Part shown: positions 52,030 through 64,000 of the stretch, in pieces
Layout: every line of letters begins with the position of its first letter
Numbering within the stretch: position 1 is the stretch's first letter
Assembly: GCA_932294295.1 (NCBI GenBank)
Contig: OW028586.1
Coordinates: 10,135,790 to 10,199,789, forward strand
Direction of reading: 5' to 3'
Source: Alitta virens
Lineage: Eukaryota; Annelida; Polychaeta; Phyllodocida; Nereididae
Length of the DNA stretch: 64,000 nt
Translations under genes and position numbers: made by a program
The notes under the pieces: model-generated
Database searches by the model: none
Seen by the model: only the letters and a program-made list of their open reading frames with translations
What the model was told of the DNA's origin: nothing

Positions 52030-52800
52030 TTGTTTCAAAAGTTCATTAATTTATCCCATGTCATTAACAGAAATTAGGAAAATAAGAGGTCCCAAAATGG
52101 AATCCTGGGGGGCTGCAATAGTAATAAAATTGAGTTCCGAAGCCACATTATTTAACCGCACATACAGATTCCTATTTTTGAGATAGGTTTGAATTAAATC
52201 TACACTTTTATACCATAGTAATTTAGTTTGTGAATCAAGAATGTTATGATCAGTCGTATCAAATGCTTTACTTAAATCGATAAATACAGTCAAATAAATT
52301 TCACCTTTATCCATTATATTAATATATTATCCATTAACTCTAGTGCAGCTAGTTCAGTTGAATGGTAGCTTCGGCATCCATATTGAGTAATATATTGTTT
52401 ATTATTATCAAAGTAGTCATGTATAATAACTGTTTGTGCTTGATTTTTGGAAAACTATGAACATGCTGGGAAGAACTGAAACTGGTCTATAGTTATCGAA
52501 ATTGTGTTTATCATCATTTCTTATAGGCCTAAAGAGGAGTTATTTTGGCCACTTTCACAGCATTTGGAAATATGCCTTGTGATATTGATTGATTAATAGT
52601 TATGTTTATTGAAATAACAAAATCTTGCTTTATCAGTTTCATTAGTTTATTAGAGAGGTTGTGGAAGCCTGAACTAGATTTTGGTTTCATATAATAAATT
52701 GCATTTATAATGTCTTTATTTCCAACTGCATGGTAATGAAAAGTTTTATTTGATGCATTATTCCTGTAATCATTAACATTTACAATTTTTGGGTACACTA
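52030..52800 (-). mobile_element. Non-LTR retrotransposon reverse transcriptase fragment
   Basis: On the minus strand it encodes the N-terminal half of a LINE reverse transcriptase in two frames: NAIYYMKPKSSSGFHNLSNK and IFPNAVKVAKITPL, then, after a frameshift and stops, VFIDLSKAFDTTDHNIL and APQDSILGPLIFLI. The catalytic Y-A-D-D box is not reached. Dead fragment, probably the same family as the other LINE pieces in the window. Confidence 0.88.
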
Positions 52801-55030
52801 TTTGTTCTGCTTAATTAGGCCCTACCTATATTTATAAATATTAATTGAATGCATTTGCTATGTCCATACTGACTTTCTGTTTATCATAAAGTGTTTTGGG
52901 ACTGCTGTTTTACTTTTTTATATCCTTACAATCAATTACAAAGTATTCTTGGCATCATTTGTAATTTGAGAAACTATTTTGATAATACATTTGTGGTAAA
53001 ATCTTATTGTAAGTCTCTAATTGAAGTTTTCTTCATTAAAAGCGGAGTTGTGGCACTGGAATTGAAGTTGCCTTGAACTGACCATTATATTCGGTCTCTG
53101 TATTCAATTGCATTTAGTATGCCTTAGGTGATCCACTTTGACCATTGTTATCTGTAGTCATTGAGTAATAACTTGCCTAAAAATTTCATAATTTGCATTT
53201 GGATTTGCATTATGCATTTGCATAACTCAGCAGAAATGTAGTTATCGTAATGAAATCTGTAACGGCTACATGATGTGTGAAACTGAAATAATGAAGATAT
53301 GATGGCTAATCATGCAATATATGCCACAGTGATACTGACTACTGAGTGTTCTGTTTTTATGTTTTTTTAGGAGTATTTGTAAGATTTAACGAGTGTAGTT
53401 GTCACTGTTACACATCAATACAGTGCCTGAGGTGTTATATCATAACACAATTGGCTTTTGTGTTCTTGATATTATACTGCTGAAATGGAAATGTGATTTA
53501 AAGTTTTTATATTTTATCCTTTGTCAAATGTGCCTGCTATATGATGTTATGTGTACATCCTTGGTAATAAGCTGTTCAGTACTGAAACAGCAGTGTAATT
53601 TGTGAATCACCCTGCTTAATATTGTTGAAAACTCAAAAGACTGAAAATCTTGTGTGAATTGTTAATACACAAGCCTTCGGTACAAGATTACTCGTTTTGT
53701 CATTATTTCATTCATATTCAAACTTCATTTGGCCATATTAATTCTTCGAGAAAATGCACAAACCAATCTCCTAAAAAGTCCTTGTTAAATACGCCTATAT
53801 ATTGTGATATATTGTAAGGAATACAAACACAAGGTTTTGCTTTCCAGTGTGAGTGTGGCTTTTTAATCCTATGTATAACAGTGATGCATAAAAAATAGAT
53901 TAACATCTACAACTGCCAGATTCTGGCTTGTTCCTTAGCTTATACAATAAACTCTGACCAATGATCTTTTACATGATTCCTATTGGCGAGGTTTTGATGA
54001 TGGTGATGATCACAGACACGGCTTACGAATCGACGTTCAGCACTTGGGGATGGAGGCGATATAGATGATGGGTGATCAGTGATGATCATGGACACGGCTT
54101 ACGAGACTGGCTCAGAGCTAGGCAAGTAACATGGCGTTGATGATGACACGATGTTAAGGGTATAAGAATAAAGAAATTATATATATACTACACAGCCTTT
54201 ATTAAAACTTTCTGCGATTAACTGGCAATAAAAATCAAGGATAAATGTGGTCAAGGTTAATCAGAGAAACAATCAAATCATAAGCATACATATTATAAAT
54301 CTTTCAAGGTACCTATAATCTAACACTTGAACATCACAAATCGAGGTATACATAGCATCCAAACTAATTTATAATTGTTGCAATAAACATAGGTGAAGTG
54401 ATGTGTTTTCCTTACAGCTAGCTGCTTGTCTGTACAGAAGCCTAATTTTACAAAGTTTTGTTTTTCGCTGTAAATTTAGTACAATCAATATACGCATAGT
54501 GTTAAAACACCAAATGAACATCTTTGATATAAGTTAAGATGAAAACAGAAGTGTAATGAACTACTAACACTAAAGTTTTCACCATAACAATTTATCTTCA
54601 AACTTATAGTAAATTAAACATGAATGTTTTACTACATATATATATTTCCATGTGATTTGTGATAGTACAGAGCTAATTTCCTTGTGTACATTTTTTTTAC
54701 TCCGTGAAAAGTGTGACATTATTTTTGACAGTTTACAAAATATATATGTTACAATTGAGACTTTTAAAATTTCTTTTTGCATGAGTTCTTTACTCCATCC
54801 AAGGGAATTCTAACATGATAATACTTAACAAAATAACTTTGATTCACGTTTTTAAGTGTTGTGTTTTCCTTACAAAAGCCTATGTTAAATACAGGTTAAA
54901 GTCGCTGCATAAAATTGGAAGAGAACACAATTGTTTTTTAGCAATAACGTTATTGCATTAATACATAACATTTGACCTGTTTGAACATCTGCTGAGCTTT
55001 AAAATGATAGTTAACCTTGGAGCGTCCTGT
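52801..55030. other. Intergenic downstream of the KDZ-type gene
   Basis: Presumed 3' region of the KDZ-type gene plus unannotated AT-rich sequence. At 54000-54120 the words gatgatcacagacacggctt and gatgatcatggacacggctt form a short direct duplication about 80 bases apart. No gene is seen. Confidence 0.4.
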
Positions 55031-58000
55031 TTACTTTTTACTCTTACAGTACACATGACACAGTTTTTGGAAAAAATCTTTGTACTGGAGGTTTGGAGAC
55101 TGATTTGGGAAGTGGTTTGATATACTTAGCATGTTCCTAAACCATATATGAGCGCTTAACATTAACATGAAATTGTCATGGTTCATGTATGACAACATTT
55201 TGGATAGGTTCTTCAAGCTGGCATTCCGTTGCTCTGCTGCTTGGCTGTTTACATTTCTTAATAATGGCCAAACTGAAATATTGTAGGATTCGGAGCAACC
55301 TGAAAATGTTAAATAATTTTGATGTGAAAACAACACCAATAAAAAACAAAATATATACAGTTTTTAATGGGTAATATTTGAACAACTGGAAATGTTATCA
55401 AGGGCCATAATTCACAATATCTGGAAAGGACATGATTAGAAATTTGGGGGTTATTGGAAGGCCTGTGTTAAATGTATTAAATACATAGACATAAAATACT
55501 GGTTAATTACTGTTGCTGAGGTTAGGTTAACTGCATACATATTACAATAGTATTTGACATACCAGTGTGATTTCTCCATTGCAGCCTGTCCACGACAAAC
55601 TGTGTTGATTTGAAAAAGCAAGGGTCCCTGTTCAGACAGTAGTGATGTAGTTTACATGCTTTGTCATATATAACAGTTTTTGGAGCTGAAATTGAACAAT
55701 GTAAAATGTCATTAAATTGACATAAAATGAAGTATATATGTACATCTATATAGTACAGTATATGTTGGTAGTTTTGAATTTTACATGGTTTAGTTTACCT
55801 CTTTTGAACCTTGTTCGTAAAATTGTGAATGGCACATCTGGCGATTCATGATTGGTCATAATCTCCATTCCATAACACACTCCTGAAATAAACATGAACT
55901 AGTTTATGTACAAATTGAATTAAATTAATAAATTAACAGTACAATGGCAACATATAATAAATGTAGGAACAACATACATACATGTTATAACAGTTGAGTT
56001 TGAGAGACAAGCATGGACAATAAAAATATAGATAACATGCAGGACCCCCAATTATTGTAATACTGTATAACGTATAGTACCACAAGGTAATTTTTTTTAA
56101 CCTTAGTTGTACGCTTATGTTACTGGTAAACAGTAGGTCTGCAACCACAAGAAATGTCATGTAAATGTACTGAGTATCAAATAAAGTTGCAGAGTATTAC
56201 CATGAGGGCAGTTCAGTAGAAACAGTCCAGGTGTCAAGGTTACATGTTTTCCTCTAGTCTTAGGATTCTTCTCACAAGACGAAAGGAGTTCACGTGGGAG
56301 TGGTTTACGGTCAAGGATATATCTGCATCTGGAACAATAGGCAGGTAGTGAAGGGAAGTAGCCAGTGTTAGAAGTATCTCTAACTGATTCCAATTGATGA
56401 GGATGCCGGTTAGTATATGGAGCCTCAGACTTGATTCTTAACATTCTGAAAACCGGCTGCAAGTAGGCTGGAACTTCATTCAGGTGTTTGAGCAAATCAA
56501 ATACCAAAGGCACTTTGTGTTGCAGCAGCCTGAAACAAGCAATATTGTCAGTTGTCACATTTCTCAGCAAAACTGTAAATACATTATCATGTAAATGTGT
56601 TCTGTCAGAGCCCTGACTACAATTATGCATTGACACCCTTTGCAATTTTAATAAATCTTTTGCAACTACTTGGTCATAAATACTGCATGCTCACAATTTG
56701 CTGTTTGATCAATGTGCATACCTCAAGTGTGTAGATGGCTTATTCCGGGGATCTAATCCATCACCCATTGATGTTAGTAATTCAAGAATATCCTCTTCTG
56801 GTGGAATAAGAGAACAGACAGGACTGTCCTGTGCAAGGGATGTCAGAAACTTTCTGAGTGGCTCAGGACACTGCTGAGTGCAACCAGTAAGCTGTAGCTC
56901 TTCCAACAGGGGCTTCAATGCAGGCTGGTATTGGCAAACCTAAAATTTTCAGTGTGTGTATCTTTAGGAAAATAGCTAAGGAAAAATTTGCATTTTGCAC
57001 TATTAATGATAAAATCTATAGAAGAAATACATAAATTTTACATCAGAGAGTGTGGCAATAAATGCAAACAATACACTATATACTTTTTTTAAAAGATGAT
57101 AAAAAAATCATGGGCAAATATTATTGCTAGTACATACATCAGTCATCATTTCTTCGGATTCTCCTTGAGAGACTGGTTCTAGGCAATATTTCCGTAGCAG
57201 CACACGTGCCTTTTTGTTGTTTATGAAGTTTCTGCATTCGAATAAAGTATAAAGAAAAATGGAAATGCATTAAATGCAACAACTACATAGCACATGTCTT
57301 AGCTGGAATCCCCTAGTGCTGTTCCATTTAAAAAGTCTTGATGACCCCTTCCACCACTTTATATTTACTTATAATTTTAAGAAACTATACCTGATGACCC
57401 CCCTCGCCTGTTTTTTATTTGGCCCAAAGTTGATAACATTTTCTCCCAATCCTTGGTTTTTATATGAAACAACCTGCCTGTCAGACATATACATCAGGCA
57501 AAATATCAATTCTCTTTAATAAAACTTTTATCAAAGATTTATAAAAACAATGCACTTCAAATCAACATATATGTACATACATTAATCCTGGTGTGTATTA
57601 AGAAATTCGTTTGAAGAGTGGGGGGGGGGGGGGAGGGCAATCACTATGAAAAAACATATACCACTAATGGGTAGCACAGACAGAGTAAAACATGTGGGTA
57701 ACAAGGACAGTGCGAAGAACACAGGTGAAGTCTGGAAAAAATTTAATAAGGAAAAAAAATCTGCATCTCTATCCATCTATTTTGACACGGGGAGCATCAG
57801 GCCTGCCCCCCACCCCCCATACAACTAGCCACTTCATGAATACATTCTGAAACAAAATTGAGTATTATTAAACATAGCTTATTTATTACTTTGTGGGTAA
57901 AATGATAAACATATTTATATACAGTTTTGGTAGTCATTGTCAATTAAAGTATGAAGCAAAAAGTATAATAAACCATGGAATAATCAAGAGAATACAATAT

Positions 58001-61000
58001 AATGTAAATGACTGCATGAAAGGACAAATCAAAACAATCCAACTTATCTTCCTGACAGCATTTGCGAAGCACTTTTTGGTGGATTTGTCCTGAGAAATGT
58101 CCGCTGCATGCCAAGTGAGATACCATCCATCACAACAATACTTGGTTCTTCACCACATTCAGGACAGTGGAACCCATTGGAGGAATCAATGTCTAATAAC
58201 CTAAAACAACATTAAGTACTTAAGTACTGAAAATATAGTAAGACTCCTAAAGTGATCATAATATTTAATTGTGCACTTTTTGCTTACCTGAAGAATGCCA
58301 AACAAGCAAGCCTGAAGTTTCCATAAGTTAGGCTCCTGGGAATGGTGTTTCCAAAGCCCACAAATTGACTCGCATACATTTGATAGTAATGATGCACAGT
58401 GACACTAGCCAAAAAAATAAAGAAAAAGAAAAGCAAGTAATATAAATATATGGATTAATATGGGTGAGAAAAGGCAACTCTGCAAAAGTTTTGGCTCAGG
58501 CCATGTTTGTTAAATATAAAAAGTGGCTCTGCATAGCTTTAATTATGTGGATTTACCTGGCTGTAAAGAAGCTGTGCATGTAACTGTACATAAGTTGATG
58601 GGTAAATCCAAATGTGCCAAAACACAGCACATGGTCATCATATCCATCATAAAACTTGATATCCTTGCATGCATCACTAATGCAGGATCGGCTGAAAACT
58701 ATAACATAAGAATATATAAACTTATATATATAGATACAGTATATATATGTTTGCGACACTTTTCGGCAGGATGGCATAGGAAAAGTCTTCACATGACAAA
58801 ATTACACAATAATTTATACATAAGGGATAACAGATATCCCTTTAAATCATCAGTGTCCCTTGGCTTGTTGATGGCATAGAATAACGTGCTATGATAGAGT
58901 CTGCAGGCCAGACAGCAGCCTCTCCTTAGTCCATGACATTGCATAACATCATTTATGAGCATTGTAGGTTACGTCATAATAACAATAGTCATACGATAAG
59001 GTCATTCCTATCACCATTGATGATTTAAAAATTGCAGTAATAGAGAGGCTGAGAACACATCAGGGTAATTTTGAAAATCAAATTCCATGGCTTTTCCAGT
59101 AGTGGCAGAAAGGCAAGCTGAGCAGTGTGCTACCTGACTACAGTTCATGGACATTTCAGCTGGCGTACCAGCTGCTATGATTAATATTTTATTTTTACAT
59201 TTTTGAAATTCAGCCTTACCCCATTTTCCATGACTTAAAATAAAAAGAAACGTTTTTCCTGACTTTTCCATGACAACAATTTTCCCCATGATTTTTCATG
59301 ACCGTGGGAACCCTGACACATATGATGGTGTATACAAGATAAAAGTGCAGTCAATTATCAACTTACAAATATTATCTACTGAATACAGTCTATTTAGCCA
59401 ACCATAATGTGATGAATTACCTTTGCAAGATGTAACAGTCCACTGCCCAAAAATATAACAATCTGTTTCTGACCAAAGACAGCCACACTCACAAATTCCA
59501 CTGCCATCAGGCCACAGATCTTTTCCTGAAGATACTGGATCTACAGCTGAAAAAAAATTGCATATCATTTGAATACTTAGGCTTGCACACAGCATCAAAA
59601 CTTTGACAAGGTCAATAACTTTAATATAACAGTAAAGGAACTCACTTCCCGGAAACACTAGAACTTTAGCCCGTGTGGAGGACGCCTTTTCGTACCTAAT
59701 TTTCATAGCCGGAGGGAGAGACATGCATTGATTGAACAATGACAAAGCATCATCCTCACTGTCAGTTTTCCCTAACTGGAGCTGGAGAGCTTTGACTTGA
59801 CAACATGTTCGGCTTGAGCAGTTGGTACATCTAACACTTTTTTCAGGGGTGTCTGACTTGCCATACAAAACAGAGCATACACCCCACAAATCAAGGTCTG
59901 GTGTTAGGACTCCAATCTTGTCCTCAAAGTTGAGCACAGGCATGAGTCTAACCTAAAATGAATCATTAATACATTGGTTGGTATATGCGATTCATTTTAA
60001 CAGAACATTCTACGTTTCAATCCTAAATTATTTACACCAGCGACATTTACATAACAGGATAGCTTTTAAAGGTACAATACGATATTTTGACAAATAAGCC
60101 ATCCAGGTATAGGCTGTTTAGCACTATTTACCAATTTAATTTTAGAGCAATATTGACAAACCTGAAGTGAGTTTGTTCCACTGTATGAATGTTCCCCAAT
60201 TTCTTTGATTTTAACAGCTGAATATAAGTAAGTAAATATAGAAATTCAGGTCAGTTAATTCATTATTTGTTTTAAAGGTAAACACAAAAAGTCAAATCAA
60301 AATTAAATGTACCTTTCAAAAAAACTTCCTCTGGTGAAATATCATAGAAGACATCTATACTTGTTTCTAGGTGCAGGAAACACTGAATGTGAAAACAGTA
60401 CTCAATTGCACATGTAACTGGAAAAAACAAAAAAATTGACTAAGTTGGTAGGTGTTTGAATACATAGTTTCCTTGTTGAGCATTTATGTGTATCTCATTC
60501 TGGGTCATGCAGGAAATTGTCAGGATTTAGTGATTATGGAAAATTCTGCACCAATTTATATCTTACTCTCCTCTACTGAGGAACTGTATTCATCTTTCAA
60601 AGAGGCAGCATACTCTGCTTCCTTCATGTTGCACTGACATGAATAAATCCAATGCCAACTTTGCAGACACTGTATTGGCCTTCTCTTGATAAATACATAA
60701 CTGTTTGTCTGTAAAAAATGATACAAATAATACCCACACAACTTCTTGGGAACACTTGAACAAATCGCAATACATATGTAGGTGGCCATTGCTTTAATGC
60801 CATTTCACTACAAAGGTTAAGTGAATGCAATTTGGTTTTGCTTTGAAGAACATCACTGCTTTCACTTTTCAAATTGACTAAGTAGGTAGGTGTTTGAAAA
60901 CATAGTTTCAGTATTGAGCAGCCTTCATATTACTCTAGCCTATGTCTTGGAAACACTTTAATATGGACTGGCAGGTTTGCTCAAGGACCAGCAGCTTCCC

Positions 61001-61417
61001 CACACAGCTGGTCATTGGGTCAAGCAGCTATACTCATCCTAGCCAATCAAAAAAGCAGTTAAGCAATACAACAACCAATCGGAATTTCAGTATTAGTTAA
61101 TAGTTACATCTGATGGTGAATTCAATTGAGAGTTTAAAAAAACATTGACTGCATACATACTAAGTGAAATGGCAGTAAGTAATGTCAAATATTTTATGAA
61201 GCTACTCCAAATGCAGAGTATATTGGTAATACGAATGCAGTTGTAGTTGATGGTATATATACCAGTATACGCACATTCAGTTTCGATTTGCCTTCGAATA
61301 CTCAGGATAACAAAATGAAGTTTCCCATAAATATTCAGATCCAACAACATAAGTAGTTTGGACAAGATTATCTTCAGAGAGGAGACAACAGTAATGTTGA
61401 ACAGGGGACAAAACCAT
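55031..61417 (-). CDS. KDZ-type transposase-like, cysteine-rich protein (16 exons)
   Basis: Resembles metazoan KDZ-superfamily transposase-derived proteins (HMGXB3-like). All sixteen exons join in phase: complement(61302-61417), (60738-60807), (60567-60708), (60313-60417), (60162-60217), (59646-59952), (59421-59546), (58557-58698), (58288-58404), (58057-58200), (57138-57231), (56722-56939), (56201-56529), (55799-55882), (55563-55685), (55031-55299); 2442 nt, 813 residues. The N-terminal half has cysteine clusters (CLQSWHWIYSCQC, RCTNCSSRTCCQ, GICECGCLW) and FHCPECGEEPSIVVMDG at about 404. The C-terminal RNase H-like part has NCPHGVCYGMEIM, YDKACKLHHYCLNRDP (Asp about 691), FVVDRLQWRNHTGCSESYN (Asp about 716) and NVNSQAAEQRNASL (Glu about 747), a candidate D-D-E triad. 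Weak points are the exon 10 donor (ctGTCAGG), the exon 2 donor (GTGGGT), and whether exon 1 is really first, since its ATG sits directly on an acceptor. Many introns and an intact frame suggest a domesticated gene rather than a recent insertion. Confidence 0.85.
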
Positions 61418-61712
61418 CTGAAATTAACAAATGTATATATACTTAGAAGGATGATTTCCATTTTGATTTTAGTTCTTATACATGTACTAAACATAAAAAT
61501 GTATGTTACCTCATAGGGTAAGTGATCAGTTTACTTAGGAAAATTATATCCTTAGAAAATTGTAAGAGTGGGAGTTAAAATGAGAAAAAAAGGCTTTATT
61601 CTTATAAACTTACGCATTAAATACATACTACAGCATTTCCTTATTGTATGAATGGATTATTAATGTTTAAGCAGGTGTTTGAGCTCCACACATGATATTA
61701 TATGCACCCAAT

Positions 61713-63949
61713 TTATGTATGATTTCCCTCAGACACCAAAATCTTTCTGCCGTAATCACATGTATCTACCATTGCAGCATCTGGATTAAACGCTGATTTG
61801 ACAGTCTCAGTATCTTTCCAATGTACATTGCCCAGGGCAATTTGGTGAGCAACTTGAGAATCAAAAACACTAATATTTGTTAAGAAGTTCAAACGAGTAA
61901 ACAACAATTTAGTCAGTTTGGACACTAACGTTTCATTATTGTTAGAATTTAAATGTAATTAATATGTACAAAAATTATATAAAAAAAACTAAATGTTTAA
62001 TATATGTAATATACTAGGTAATTTATCATAATTAAATTAAATTTTTTAAAAGGATACAGTCCTGCATATGACATGGATGTAACCTCTGTTCCCTCTGGAT
62101 ACTCTTCCAATGGTCGAATCTTTTTTGACACAGGGTCAAAAACAGGTTGATACAAAAAAGTACTGTAGGCTTGCAAGAAAGATTCCACATAATCTGGAGG
62201 TATGACCAAATTCTCCATATTTAAAATATGAGGTATTTCACGTATTTTCTGAAAAAAAAAGGATGTATGATTAGCATGGCAGAAATATGTATTACATTAA
62301 TTGTAATCCATTAGAATTTACAATAGGCAGAGCGTGTTGCAATTCATAACTCATACATTGCTTGAACTAAATAGTCAAGAAATGGAGGCCTGATCAAAAA
62401 GCATTACTTAAAATATCACTGAAGAAAGTCATTCTCATTCATAGATTCCTAGAACTATTAACTATGAAAAACACTAACCATCTCAACATTCTGTTCAGTC
62501 ACATTGGACGCTACTTTCATTGCCCTTTTTATGCCAACTCCTGGCCGACTGTCAAGGTAATCACATCCAGCCAATATACACATAGTCAGGAACTTGAAAT
62601 GGCTGTAGTCATCAAAATTCAACGAGTTGGCAATTACCAGATTCTTGGCATTTTAGTAAGACCTACAAAAACAAAACACAATAACGTTATATTCATACTT
62701 TTAAAACACTATATAAAATGAGCTTTATATATATACATATATATATATATATTTATAACAAACCTTTCGGGCCCCAAAAGCGAGGATGTCAGAGTCCTCG
62801 GTCATGATGGCATCAACAAGACCACTCCTGTTCAGAAATGCCATTTGAGAGTCTGCCTCACATGGGGCAACAATATAATCAATACCTTTGTTTCTGCAAA
62901 TCTATAAATATAATAAAGGGGAACTGTTAGTGTAGTGGTACAGCGCTTGACTCCCAATCAAAATGGACCAGGTTCGAAGCTGCACTATCTGTCTGTGGCC
63001 TTAGTCCTCACTGCCACTGTCCAACAAGCAGATGAGTTGGTACCTGGCGCGAGGAGACTTGTATTTGGATGGATCCAGAAGACAGCAAACCAGCTTTATA
63101 GCATCTGCGTGAAATACATGTACGTGCTGTATATTCCCCAGGGAACTTAGCTGGAGAGCCAGGGGACTCCGAGGGGAGCCACCTACTTCACCCTAATTGA
63201 TATTATGGTGGCTCTTAAAAATAGCATTTCAATTGCATTATAAACATTGTAAAGTGCCACTGAATGTGTATCGAGTGCAAATGTCAGAGTTATCAAAGTG
63301 TGCCAATACAAAATAATAAAAGGTATGCATTATCTATAAAAATAACATTAATATGTGAGTGCTTATCCAATCACATTTAATAATACAAATGTAGTACTAG
63401 AATGTTGATAAAACTATACTAATACATATATCATTTCAATACCCAAAAATATGACTGTAACTCTCTTTGGATTTTATTATTTTTTTTCCATGAGTACAAA
63501 ATCTTTTTATAACAATTAAATCATCACCTTAATCAAGCATATCCTGGCTAACAGTGGTGGCTCTTTTTGCAATTTTTTGGCAAGATCCTTCCTGCCCTGT
63601 TTCAACAGGTCTTTTGCCCTGACATCATTCTCCTTTCTTACTCTAAAAAAAAAATTCCATTATATTTTTTTTTTGACGACTTGTTTCTGACATATTGTAA
63701 TAATTGCCTGTAATCATGCTATATCAGCTGTACTTACTAGTGCATAAAGCATTTTAGTATGTTTATCACACAAAAATAATAATAAGAGACACCAGTTTAA
63801 TTTTCTTGGTAAACAGTTATCATGAATTACATAATACCTTTTCCTCTCTTCCTGCGCGTGCTCCTTTATTGGCGGTGGCTTGCCATCGAACACAAGAACT
63901 GGTTTTATGCCAGATGACAGAAGACTGTCAATTCTCTTCACAACATATC
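61713..63949 (-). CDS. EXO1-like: EXO1-like XPG-family flap nuclease, 5' end beyond window
   Basis: A structure-specific 5' nuclease of the EXO1/FEN1 family, acting in DNA repair or mismatch correction in the nucleus. Exons: complement(63838-63949), (63528-63642), (62764-62901), (62479-62643 or 62479-62662), (62058-62248) and (61713-61869). The missing N-terminus lies past 64000. Metal-binding motifs are kept: [38 protein letters not shown] and [17 protein letters not shown], then [17 protein letters not shown] and the EXO1 hallmark QIALGN followed by FNPDAAM. The frame then stops after about 15 residues, so the long EXO1 C-terminal region is absent. In the fourth exon the better acceptor (ttttgtag) gives [16 protein letters not shown], the expected strand, but the frame then breaks at a T-run (coding strand); a poorer acceptor restores the frame but drops those residues. 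It may be a paralogue, a decaying copy, or the N-terminal part of the KDZ-type gene downstream. Confidence 0.85.
62930..63200 (+). repeat. tRNA-derived SINE, third family
   Basis: The head ggaactgttagtgtagtggt carries an A-box-like word and is followed by a B-box-like caggttcgaagc, then an unrelated body to about 63200. It lies antisense within an intron of the EXO1-like gene. Confidence 0.6.
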
Positions 63950-64000
63950 CTTAAAGTTTATACCTACAAGAAAATGAATAATTGTAACAATATTCAGTAA

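Noticed and set aside
59296..59943. A single 215-codon protein
   Set aside because: It is two KDZ exons plus a read-through intron; splice sites at 59646 and 59546 remove the intron and keep the frame.
61093..61494. A 133-codon hydrophobic open frame on the minus strand
   Set aside because: It is the shifted frame over KDZ exon 1 (61302-61417); the other frame is hydrophilic and connects in phase to the next exon.

Overview
The window is eukaryotic nuclear DNA from an animal. Genes are split by many short GT-AG introns, the sequence is AT-rich, and the space between and inside genes is packed with retrotransposon fragments, tRNA-derived SINEs, inverted-repeat elements and minisatellites. The protein families present (IL-17 cytokine, EGFL7/8-like EMI-EGF protein, somatomedin-B plus seven-transmembrane receptor, KDZ-type transposase-derived gene) point to an invertebrate bilaterian, such as a lophotrochozoan or an invertebrate deuterostome. 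The sequence alone does not settle the phylum.

Layout. About 2.3-11.1 kb, plus strand: a nine-exon aldose 1-epimerase (GALM) gene with an unusual N-terminal membrane anchor; its introns hold two LINE fragments, SINEs and a MITE. 11.8-12.8 kb, minus strand: a two-exon IL-17-like cytokine, convergent with GALM and with a TATA box. 13-20 kb: no convincing gene, but three different inverted-repeat DNA elements and several SINEs. 20.1-27.2 kb, minus: a complete seven-exon EGFL7/8-like secreted protein (signal peptide, EMI, two EGF, coiled coil), with a mariner-like element and a perfect 60-bp satellite in intron 2. 29.1-31.1 kb, plus: a broken, apparently intronless receptor pseudogene. 33.4-37.0 kb, minus: an intact three-exon relative of it, arranged tail-to-tail. 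37-55 kb: gene-poor and repeat-rich, with LINE pieces, SINEs and a 2.8-kb array of 0.7-0.8-kb units that carry tRNA-like heads.

The most interesting part is 55.0-64.0 kb, all on the minus strand. An EXO1/FEN-type flap nuclease reading frame (its 5' end lies beyond the window) is followed, same strand and only about 0.3 kb away, by a 16-exon KDZ-type transposase-like gene. All 16 exons join in phase to give 813 residues with the candidate D-D-E residues kept. The last nuclease exon has two possible phase-0 donors and the first KDZ exon begins in phase 0 straight after an acceptor, so a nuclease-transposase fusion or a linked two-gene cassette is possible. One nuclease exon also carries an apparent one-base frameshift at an A-run (T-run on the coding strand). 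Exon models here were built by eye from splice motifs, phase and family resemblance; no transcript or database evidence was available.
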